From: Arbacia lixula
Lineage: Eukaryota; Echinodermata; Echinoidea; Arbacioida; Arbaciidae
Length of the DNA: 64,000 nucleotides
Direction of reading: 5' to 3'
Assembly (NCBI GenBank): GCA_963669155.1
Contig: OZ022584.1
Location: forward strand, 7,461,362-7,525,361
Below, in pieces: positions 19,114-31,100 of the stretch (its first letter is position 1; each line of letters begins with the position of its first letter). The notes under the pieces are model-generated. The model saw nothing but the letters and a program-made list of their open reading frames with translations, was not told the DNA's origin and searched no databases. A program made the position numbers and the translations under genes.

Positions 19114-22100
19114 CTGCAATATTAATGATAAAGATTCATAGAACAATGTAATGCATTTTTTTCAGGTCCTGGCACATTCTATATTGTTATTTTTTAATTT
19201 TCTTTTTTTTTTTCATTTTTACATAATTTTTTAATTTAAACAAAAGAAAAATAGAGATATATATATATTAATATTTCTTTATTTTTATTATTTTTCATTT
19301 ATTATTATTATTTGTATTATTATTATTTTTTTTTTTTTTTTTGGGGGGGGGGGGCGGTAGGGTATGAATGTTTGTGACAAAGATACTCCTGAGGTACCAC
19401 AACAAAAATGCAACATCCATCCCTACTTACGCATCTATACTGGTACGTTGAACCACTTGCAGCCCCTAAACTCTGTTGAAGATAGTTATTTATGAAAACT
19501 TTGATGGATTGTTTGACTGATCTGGATAGTAGTCCCACATAAAATGTCAGGTTTAGGAATTGTGTTGTGAATCTGGGGAACATGGGACTATGATCTGTCA
19601 ATCTCCAATAGTCTTGGGTGATACTAATTGAAATTTGTCCAAAAACTATGGCATTAATATTTTTCCCCAAAATTGGATTTAATCCATATTAATATGTTCT
19701 AATACATATACCGCAACAATCTGGATAACAGCATCCAATAATTTTTGACCTTTAGTGCTTGGGTCACATGAGTTTACAGAGTGTAAATAAGTGAAGAGAT
19801 GAAATACCCAATCGCATAGGACTGCTTCTACGTTCCTTCTCTCTTTCTTCCTTCAACTGCTGTCGTCGCTTTGCTCGCTCCTCCTTTGCCTCCGCCTGGA
19901 TCAAATTGGCACCCAAAAAAACAGAAGAGACAAAATAAATAATCACAATAAGTTTCTTTGTCTTCTGAAACTTTGTATAAATTCATGTGTGCGCACAACT
20001 TAAAATAAAATTACTGAAATGAATACACTTCAGCTCAAAGGAATTGGCATAGGGAAAGGGAGAGGGAAGAAAGAGAAGGAGCCTCAGTTTTAAACCACGG
20101 TATATTTTGCATAGTTCAGATGCTCTTTAGGCTAAAGCATCGTGGTTCATGCTGAACTTGACAAAATATACCACGGTTCAAAAATGCGGCTCCTTCCCTT
20201 TCTTCCCTTTCCCTCTCCCTATGCCAATTCCTTTGAGCTGTAGTGTATGTTATGCTATGACCACAGTTCCCATTCTTGTTTTTATTTCAGGATCACAAGT
20301 AGGACTCACATCAAAATTCTAAAATGGTTGAAATCATAATGATTTATTGTTCTATCCATCTATTGTTTCATTCTCCAAGCGATCTCCAGCTAAGCATCCC
20401 TAGTGCATGTGCAGTGTAGACTCTAATATGTCACTTACTTCATTTCAGTTATGTATGGTACACCTGGGCCCCGTAACATAAAGAAAGGTTAGCGATTAAT
20501 CGCTATTTTTCAATCAAGCGCTAATAGCGATTAATCGCTAAAATCCGTAACATAAAGCCCCTCTCCAATCAAACGCTATTAGCGCTTGATTCGTTGCGAT
20601 CAATCGCTAATCCATGAAAATAGCGTTTGATCGATTTACATTTTGTTCTTCATGAAACGACTGACGGTATAGCCTAGCGATTTTCTTGCATGTTATCTGT
20701 TACCGCCGTAAGTTCGCTGCACGAAATCATCAAAACAACGACCGTAAGTATCTAAATATTGCATGTTTACCCGAGTATGTCATTTTGTCATGATATCTTG
20801 TGCCAATGGATATTGAAATTAGTATGTAAGTAGTCCTCAGTGCTAATGATTAACGGATTTATGATGATGAAAGTAGTTATTGTCAACACGATTTACGGCA
20901 GTGCCGATTTTGTATGTGATTCATCGCAGCAGCAAATTCACTGCGGCATTCACCGCCATATAGCACTTCCTAGCCCACCGTGTCCCCAGAGTTCAGGCAG
21001 GCCGTGCGCGTAGTTTTACGCTGTAGATATTATGTGCGTAGTTGAAACATCGTTGCGTTGGTAATGGTATGTCTAGACTATTAATAATATTATTACTTAG
21101 GAACTAGCTTTGACTATGTAGATAGAGACGTACACAATGCATTACCAGTCATAATTCCGAAATTAATTCGACTTAATCTATCCTTTGTGTATTGAGGGTT
21201 TATTTGATGAATTTACTGCTCAAAATGACTGTCTCTGAATCTGACTCAAGACCTAGGCCTACTAGTGAGTACTACAATTTTTGTAACTGTACTAGCTCTA
21301 CTGTCAGCAGTTGAACTTGCATTTATGCCTATAGTATGGGAGTATGGCTCTCCATGCATGGCCTCGACATTTTAATTTCATCACACTTACATGGAGTAAA
21401 CCAAGTTTTAGGCCCTGTACTACTTCAGTATAACCGATAGAGTATTCGATGAGATGGTTCAAACTGCGCACTGCGCAGACACATACATTAACAATTTGCT
21501 TTATCACTGACTATGGCAGTCATGGCAGTACATGTATGTGGGCACATCAACCATGCAATGATTAAGTAGAGTCTAGCACATTTTGAATGCATGTCTGGGA
21601 AACAATTCGCATTGAAAAGATCAATCAGAGTTATTACAGAAATGCCAAGTCTCCTACATTAGGCGTGCGACTCCTGCATTAGAGGTTGCTCTCATGCTGC
21701 ATGACTCCCAGCAACTGTTTTCTTACGCATTTACAGCCTGCCAGAGACAGAAAAAATTATGTTCAACTTTCCTGTACCAACCAGTGAATTTATACTTTGT
21801 GCCATTTAACTGTTGATCACATATTTAGCATGCATGTAGACCTACGTTAATGCATGCGTAAGTAAGTACATGTACATCCCGAGAGCTTGTGATTGCACAC
21901 TAAAAAATGAAATCCCACCACTACCATCCCCCTCCCCTCCTTCTGCTTAGTGCCTCGAGACGGTTTTGAAATGGATCATATTTTTCTACAACTTATGACC
22001 TGCACGCAATCACATCTATAGTTGGCATCTCTGTTATTGTAACATATTGAGCTTTGTAGTTTTCTACATGGTGACTATCACCATTATAAATATCCAGATG

Positions 22101-25100
22101 GGTCTGTCTACAGTAAAGCCATTAAAGGGATATTTTTTGGCACAACTGAATCATTTGAAATTATGACCACCTTGCACCACCAAAATATGACAGAGTATTG
22201 AATTAATTTCCTCCAAAATAACTTCAGCTGAAAGCCTGTTCTGAATATTTTTAAACTAAGCCTGTACAAATTTGCCATAGCATGTTGGTAACGGGACAGA
22301 CGCGTGTGTTACAAACCCGTCTGTCCCGTTACCAACGTGCTATGGCAAATTTGTACAGGACAAATTTTCTGAAGTCTACAAAACCTTGTAAAGTGCAAAT
22401 CAATACATTGCTTTGATATTTTATTATTATTGGTGGGTTTATTTAAGAGACCATAAAAAATAATTGGAATCTAAGAGATATATGTTACAGTAAATCTAAC
22501 AGAAATGTACCCCATTACTGGAGACGGGCCCAAATATATTTTGGCTTATCTGACCTTCCATTATATTATCATAACTGCTCAGAAATGTGTGTTGAATTTC
22601 TGCACCAAACGGAAACATCAGAGTCCATTGATAGGTGGCTTAGGTACTGGGGTTTGTTACTACATGTATACCAGTAATGAAGGGTTATGGTTACAATTTA
22701 GGTCGGGTTGGGGAGGTTTTGTGTGGCTTCATCTTAATTTTGTGGCCCGATTCCTCACCTACACACTCATTGCTAGTGAGTACTCATGTGACTTGTACAT
22801 GTTCATGTACATTTAACTAGGTGCTAAACTGCATAATTCCTATCCATTCTATATCCATACAGTATGTTCCAGTTCCTGATCGTATGCTAGAGGCTAGAGT
22901 TGAAACCATTCAGCATGGTAACTTGGTAAGTGGAGACAATTTGTTATTAAATATTTTTGTTTATACACATCCTAATTTCCTATCTTGGTAGACTTCAGGC
23001 TTAAATGATGAAAGTTTTCAAAATCGACAGCATTAGCCTATTGTTTGGAGGTTGGTGTTAAGATAAACAACAGAAATGAAAGCAATATTTTACCAGTCAA
23101 TATCGTAGTACTATTTAACATGCAGTGGAGATTTCAATTCATTCATATGCACTTTTAAGTTTTTCCCTAATCCTCTGAGGGTTCCACAGAGGTTTTATTT
23201 GTGACTGGGGAAAAAAACATTTCCATCCCACAACCCTAAACAATCAAGGTGCAATGTGTACTTTTTGGCTTTGTCAAGGATAATGTGTTTTTCTTTAATG
23301 TTGGAGCTAACATTTCCCATACGTATTTTCAGGATTCTGATTTTTTTCTTTACTTTCTTGTCTCGTTTATGAAGCCAGGAGCAAGAAACCCAAGGTGGAC
23401 AAAGGAGGAGACGATCATGCTCTGCACTCTTGTGAAAAACAACAGGTTTGTAATACATGTATCAAGCTTTACTGACAGTAAACAATTAGAAAAGTTGCTT
23501 ATTCTTTGCTTTGTTATATATTGTTTTAATTTTCTAATGCAGTAAACATGCATTCTAAACAGCATTGCACAGTTAGAGAATGATGCTGTTTAATTGGAAT
23601 AATTTTTTTAGGCATCTGCTTTGTTTGATGCATAGCACAATTTTGTAGGTGTAGGTTTAAACAAAGTAGAAAACAGGAACACTGTACATTTATAGTTTCA
23701 ATCATTTACATGTACCTAGTGCAAATTTGTCAAAAATGTTGTTTTTCACAAAAATATATTTCATTTACATGTATTGTTTATTGTTTAATTGTGCCACCTC
23801 TCTCTCTTTCTCTTTCTGTCGTATCCTGTCTCTTTATCTTTCTTTGCATTTCTTTTAAATAGCTGGAGGACCAGAACCTAAGTTGAGGCCAGCTCTGGAG
23901 GCGCACTGGAGGCCATGTTGTTGTAGTCCAGACAGGAAATTGTTGGGTCCAACGAGGCGACGACACATAATGGCAGTAATCAAAGTTGCATAGACTCACA
24001 GGTAATACAGTGTATTCAAGAAAAAACAAACAGTGTTCCTATAATTCAATGCATATGCTATGATATATTTTTCTAATTTGGGTTAAAGTATTACTTATGA
24101 AGGCAAGAAATACACAAAATGAAATACAAATGTATTTTTTTCTCCAAAGAAACCACTGACATCAACAAATCATCTGTTACAAATAGTATTGTTTCTAAGA
24201 AGTTAAGCAAGTTAAGCATGACAGAGCATCTCACATGTGATGTCACAAATTTAAAGCTTAAAAGAAATATACCTTTATTATTCCAGGTAGGGTAACAATG
24301 TGTGCATTAATTGGTATACCTCATATACATGTATTTCAAACATGGTATGTATTTCATGAACCAATAAACTGTGTAACAGTGGGGTCATATCAGACAGAGG
24401 TCAAAGGTCGATGACCTTTCCCAACAATTGCCTAATTTTTTTTTTTTTTGCAAATAAATACACATCTTATTATCCAAGTCCCATCAAACATAGCAGAGAT
24501 AGATCACAATGTGGAGGCTTGTGATTTTTGGGGGGTAAAATCTCTTTAAGATCAAAGGAGACTAACCCTAATCAAATACATGTATTGTCAAAATTTACCA
24601 TAATGTTATCTTTCTGAAAATATATATAAATCAATTCAATCAAACTTATTACAAAGGTGTATTAATTCACGGAGATAGAGTGGTGAGGCAAGAGGTCAAT
24701 GAATAAAATTGGCTGAAATTGGCTCAACATATTTTTTGCGATTACTCGAAGTTCAATGATCAATTTCAACTGTATGTTGTACAAAGTTGTACAAAGTCAA
24801 GTCAGAGGATAAAGGTCACTTACCTTTTCCAAAATTATCAAATATGGCCAAAATGTTATATTCCCCCAATACTTTCAATTGCAATACAAATTGACTTAGT
24901 CTGTTTTATATCTATAATTATCCAGAGATGGATGAAGACATCACTTCCTTCCAGACGATTGTGAAGCCATCGCACCCCTCCACGAAATGAAGAAGACGCT
25001 CCACCTACAACACCCCTAGATGCAAATCGCTGACATCCCAACCTCAACGACACCCCAAGATGCACAGGAGTACAGACAAGAGCCGTAAAGTGGCTGGAGG

Positions 25101-28100
25101 CATTATGTTTTTAGGTTGTCCATCCGTTTGTACATAAGTTTGTCCGTCCGTCCCGAATCCGTTTAGGCAATATCTTTAGAGCCGTTAACCAGATTTGCTT
25201 CAAACTTGGTAGATATGGGTACTGCATGAAACTGATGAAGTGTGTAAAATTGGGGTTAAATCTGATTGAGGTCAAAGTCAAAGGTCGATGGACTTTGTGA
25301 GAAATTGTCCCAAATTGACCTTTTTCACATTAAATCCAGATCCAAGGATGCAATTCTCATTAAACATGGTACACAGATTGATCACTTCTTGGGGATAGAC
25401 TGGTGACATTTTTGGTGAAATTCCTGAAAGGTCAGAGGTCAAAGGTCAATGAACATTGCCAAACTTGGCTAAACATGGAAATACACAATATGATATTTTC
25501 ATTTCACATAGGAATTCAATGGTCATTGCCCACCAAACATACATTTTCTGAGAAGAAATCTAGATAGAGCTAGCAAAGAGGCGGAGGCACATTTATTGAC
25601 TGCGTGGCAGTCTAGTTTTAAATATTTCAATCGTCAACAGATACAGCTTTCTGTTTGACTGCGGAAGTAGTTTTAAAATATATATAAATTGCTCCCTCAG
25701 TGTGACTTGTTTTTACGTTTAAATTTATGTCCAATGGAAAATGAAGAGTGGACGTATCTGCTAATACAAGGGGAAGTCCTGTGTGAGCATGAAATTTAGT
25801 AAGTTCATCAGTCAAATACTGTACAGCAATAACATTCTCCCTTGCAGCACATTGATGTCTGTTTCCAGCACTGTTCTCTGCTCTTGTCTATCTTCATCAT
25901 TGTTCATCACTGCTTCGTCAATCCCCTCATGGTGCTCTCCATACAGCTGGACAAGGTTGTAGAGTACATAGCTTACATTAATCACACAAGACTGAATGTA
26001 AGAAATTGATCAAGGAGAAAGTGACAATTGCCAGATCCCATTGTAATACATGGTCCATCATAGATAAAGTCAACAAATGGCTCAAAAAGAACCGAGGCTG
26101 TCTCCTTGGTCTGGAAATTTGAATATTTGATTGTAAATAAGGCAGATGCCACTGCATCTTCTTAATGCAGTTAGGTATAATATAACACTGTAATAATTTT
26201 TAACCTTATTCAGTCAGTTATACCAAACTGTCATTGTATTAAGGCTTGTTATTAAGGTGCATGCAATTGACTGTAAGAGAAAAGCTATGAGAAATATCTA
26301 ACTTATATATGCTGGCTGTAGACTCAGTTTAGATGTAACATATGTTAATTGTTCTATTATGAACGTACATACATGTATTTTGCCTATTCTTTATTTTATT
26401 TGTTTTAATTTTTTATCAGATATTGGACCAATGTGTGTGATAATTGTATGAATTGCTTTATCACTGTAAGTACAATGTATGACATATAGGCCTACATATA
26501 TTATGATTATGTTGTACTTGTTGTAGGCCCAATGGCTCCAATAGCCTGCAGTCCACCTCATGTTTCATGTATATTCTATGGATGTCCTTGTGCGAAAATT
26601 TATTAAATGATTCATCCTATCCCTGTATACTCGCCTCTGTCTTCGTACTTGCAATTCTTCAACCTCTTTCTCCTCTAATATTACACTTACAGCCGCCAAG
26701 GTGAATGTTTAGTGGTTCTACGATTGATAAGTAATCAATCGTAGAGTCTACGATCGATTTCTACGATTGATATCAATCGTAGCTTTCTTTATGTTACGGT
26801 TCTACGACTGATATCAATCGTACGATTGATTCGGGGTTCTACGATTGATTTCTACGATCGATATCAATCGTAGCCCCTTTATGTTACGGTTCTACGATTG
26901 ATATCAATCGTACGATCGATTTAGTGGTTCTACGATCAATCAATCGATCGTACGATCAATCGTAGACTTTTATGTTACGGGGCCCTGTATTATCAATTGT
27001 TTTTACATTTTGACTAACGATAATTTTTTTTTACGACACTTCAAATGTACATTCATAATATTTCCACTGACTTGAAATACCTTATTTAATTGAGAATTTT
27101 TAATTTTTTATTTTCATCTTGTCTCTTAAAATATTGTTGCCTCAATATTTTCTGCTCGAGAGTTGAATTTAGAAAGCAACTTATTCCATAGGCATATCGA
27201 TGTGTTTTAGGTTCAAGTTACAGCTGCTTGCTTGCAGGGAATGCAGCGTGCACTGCGTCATGTATTGGTCTCAATGGTAAAAAGTGAATAACAGGTTTTC
27301 ATGGGTAATTGAACTGAAGATCCTGTTTTTTTTTTTTTGGCAAGGTACCATTCATTTACAAGTTTCACACGATTGGAAAATGTGTTAATTAAGCTGTATT
27401 GAGTGAAGCAGCAAGAGAGCTGGCTTTTCACACCCATTACAGCATTCCATATTGCGTTGTATCGCAAAAAAGTTACTTTCCGTGCCGACAGCAATAGGCA
27501 ATTTTTGAATTGATGGCTGCTATACATGGTCCAATGTTGGCTACGGGACACAAATTGGGTGGCTGCTGCGTATCAAGCGTAGCCGCATAGCCAGGTTTGA
27601 CTGTATTTCTCAAGTTATCATTCGAAATTATCATAAGCCCATTCCCGCAAAAAGATGAATTCATTTTGACATGCGATGTCAGCTTCCGACAATCTATTCC
27701 ACTTGATTGAAGTTCGAAGGTAATCTGTAAAACAGTTCTCAAAGAGACATTTTACGGATTTGAGACAGACAGCCAATCCAAAAACATAACTTTGTGGCAG
27801 AGGCATAAAACACAACAACTATTATACATTTTCAAAGATTGTACACTGTAAATTAGTCTTGGTTGTAAACCTGAAGTGCTAATGGAAGTCCTGTTGGTAT
27901 GGTCACAAGTCTGTGTATTGTTTATGCTTATTTCATCTGGCTGATGACCTTACAACTGACACAGCATAAACCATTTGACATATCATCAAGCTATGTCTCA
28001 TGCTGAATGAGCCCTTTTTCATTCTGCAGATGTATGTTACCAGAAGGGCGAAACAATTCTCCCGATCGCATATAGCCAATATCAAGCGATATCACCTCGC

Positions 28101-31100
28101 GGTACCGATATCTGATCGATTGCTCTTGGGACATATACTTCCGATTAGAGTTTGGTATGTATTCAATTCATGAAATAACACACAGAATCTGTAATTTGAC
28201 CCTAGTAACCCTCGTAATAATAAAATGGAAGGGTTGTTACATGGATGAAGGACTTGAAAAAAATACCACCAATCACTCGCGGCTATGTTTTTGCCTACCT
28301 CAACATTGATTGTGGATGGACTAATGAAAGAATGAAAAGACACAAGCAAGACGATGGCTATAGAATGTTTGTGAACCGGAAATTCATATCCCAAGATTTA
28401 TAGGTAAAAAAATTAGAGCCCCACACGCATTCAGATTGAGAGAGCTATATGCGATAGGGAGAATTACTGAAGTGGGACCCTTGTCAAACCTGACGACATG
28501 AAACATAACACCTTCAAGCATGCTAGGCATTATACTTTAAGAGGAAAAATAATTATTTTGGGGTTGTTTTGCATTTTTTTTTTTTTTTTTTTTTTTTTGG
28601 GGGGGGGGGGGGGGGCTCTTTTGTGTATTGTAAGAGCTGAATCACCCTTAGCTTCAATCGTGCCGTTTTCACTGGACATCACGAGTATGATGGAAAAATA
28701 ATATTCACCCACACATCATCATCAAATGGGCTCAAAAAATAATTTTATCTTTCTAATAAGCTTTGGACATGCACTAATAAAGCTAAATGGGTGCTTAGTA
28801 TGTGAGCAGTGGGTGAAATACATGGCAGGTTTTATAACAGGCAAGATATATATGAGCCTAAGACCAAGTGCCTAATGATTGTGGTCAAACACAGTCACGT
28901 GCAGTTGATGTGTATGTATACACTGATTGCAATCATTTACTAAAATTCATTGCAATCAGCTGGGAAGTCAAAGTTAGGCTGCACACAAGTTAGGAGGGCA
29001 TATCAGTGCAATGCAAACTACACACTACCATTTCAAATAATTAATCACTAAAAGAGCCGATTTAACACATCAATGAGATAAGTTTTCCTTTTGGTACACG
29101 CCCAAGGTTGAAAATATTCTTTCATAGGACTTCAGACTATTTCAGCACTTTATTTGTATTTATTACAGCATTGCATGAAAAATATTTGTTTTAATATCAA
29201 ATTCATATCAAGAGTCAAAAAAGTGTTTGGTAAGTCTCAATGTATTTTCCATTCCTTTGGCTAAAATTGATTTTCACTTTGTCACATATGTGCATATAAC
29301 CCATTATGGACAAAAGTGACTTCATACAGTTGCACAAGTGTACAGTGGTAAGAGTGAAAGAACAGGTGCTGATTAGTGTACTGACCGGCATATAAGCCGC
29401 AGGTATCCTTAGCTTTCTCCTTAGCGATATCTTTGAGGTGTCTCGGACAAATACTAGTCATGGCGCTTTCTTAGTAACAGTAATTATGCTGGTGATGTGA
29501 TTGAGATCATATTACCGGTACGTCAATTGTACGGCATACATGTGTATACATGTTTTTAAAGACCCGACTTTTACTAACGCCGCAGATAAGCCGCACACGC
29601 AGTTTTCAGGGGAAAAACCCTGCGGCTAATAAGTCGGTCAGTATGGTATACATGTATGGGACTATGCATTGTGTGACAACATTCAACAACAGAATAGATG
29701 GCTTTGATAGCCATCCAAGTGTGACACAATGGTCCGCACCAATCTTAAAGTTACGCACAACTGTGTTTTAAGAGTAATTTGAATTCTCCCTATCGCATAT
29801 AGCCCTCCGAATCTGAACGTGTGTGGCGCTCTAATTATTTTACCTTTAATTCTTGGGATACGAACTTCCGGTCCACGTACATTCCGTACAATAGGGACCA
29901 CGGTTTCCCACTAATTTTATGAATTTTAACTCTAAAGCTAACCCTGACCCTTACCCTAACCCTAAACCTAATTCTATACCTAACCCTGACCATAACCTTA
30001 ACCCTAGATAAATTGTTCACTGATTAATTCATCCAAAAAAAGCGATTTCTAGATCACTTTGCGCCGACAACAAACTCTTACCGGAAGTATATGTTCCAAG
30101 AGCAATCGATCAGATATCGGTATCGCGAGGTGATATCGCTGGATATCGGCTATATGCGATAGGGAGAATTCCATGAAACAGATTTACGACACACGCCCAT
30201 GTTAAGACAATTCTTTTTAACGCATATAGCCGATATCAAGCGATATCACCTCGCGATACCGATATCTGATCAATTGCTCATGGGATGTATACTTCTAGTA
30301 AGAGTTTGGTACATATTCAATTCAAGCCATAACGTACAGAATCTGTAATTGAGACCCTCGTAAAATTAATACCTCTTCATACACAAGCAAACATGGATCG
30401 ACCTGACGACCAATTTCGAAGAATGTCTGTGTCACGATTAAAGGACTTTCTTAGCGAAAGAAATGTTCCTACAACTGGCAAACGAAGGAATAAACTCGAA
30501 ACTCTCACCAGGAGAGCTGCGAAAGTTTACCCCGTGGGAGAGCAATGTGGAACGGAAGCGCCGGTGTGTGCGGACGGTCGATGGCGCCATTTGTGACCTA
30601 AATGGAAGGGTTGTTACATGGACGAATGACTTGAAAAAAATACCACCAATCACTCACGGCGATGTTTATGCCTACCTCTACATTGATTGTGGATGGACTA
30701 TTGAAAGAATGAAAAGACACAAGCAAGTAGATGGCTATAGAATGTTCGTGGGCCGGAAGTTCATATCCCAAGAATTAAAGGTAAAAAAATCAGAGCGCCA
30801 CACGTATTCAGATTCGGAGAGCTATATGCGATAAGGAGAATTTAAGAAGGATTCTGTGGAGTTTAAGAAAGATCCCACAGAGTTAAGATCAATCTTAAGG
30901 ATCCATGAAACACCACACAGACCTGAGTCATTCAAATTTTGCACACATGAAAAGCTTTCAAAATTGATCCCAACAACAACTGCTATTTTGACTTCGTGTT
31001 TTCAATGTGAGCACAATGTGAACAATGCCCTTCAAGGGTGCTGTCATGAAAGATGAAAGATTTACATACACTACAGCTCAAAGGAATTGGCATAGGGAAA

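Larger units (their letters stand above)
20466..26985. mobile_element. ~6.5-kb PIF/Harbinger-like element relic
   Basis: The outer ends are inverted copies of GGGCCCCGTAACATAAAG. Each end has a nest of short self-complementary repeats: TTAGCGATTAATCGCTA-type on the left (20486-20640), CTACGATTGATATCAATCGT-type on the right (26710-26970). CGTAACATAAAG-like spacers recur inside both nests. The interior holds a Myb/SANT-like exon on the plus strand (23369-23445) and a fragment resembling the C-terminus of a HARBI1-type DDE nuclease on the minus strand (25812-25991). Encoding both proteins is the hallmark of PIF/Harbinger transposons. I found no matching 3-bp target duplication, and the two end nests differ in motif, so the boundaries are inferred. 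Confidence 0.55.

Noticed and set aside
22505-22816. 103-codon plus-strand open frame in the Harbinger-like relic
   Set aside because: No resemblance to a transposase or Myb-like domain; its length is compatible with chance in this region.
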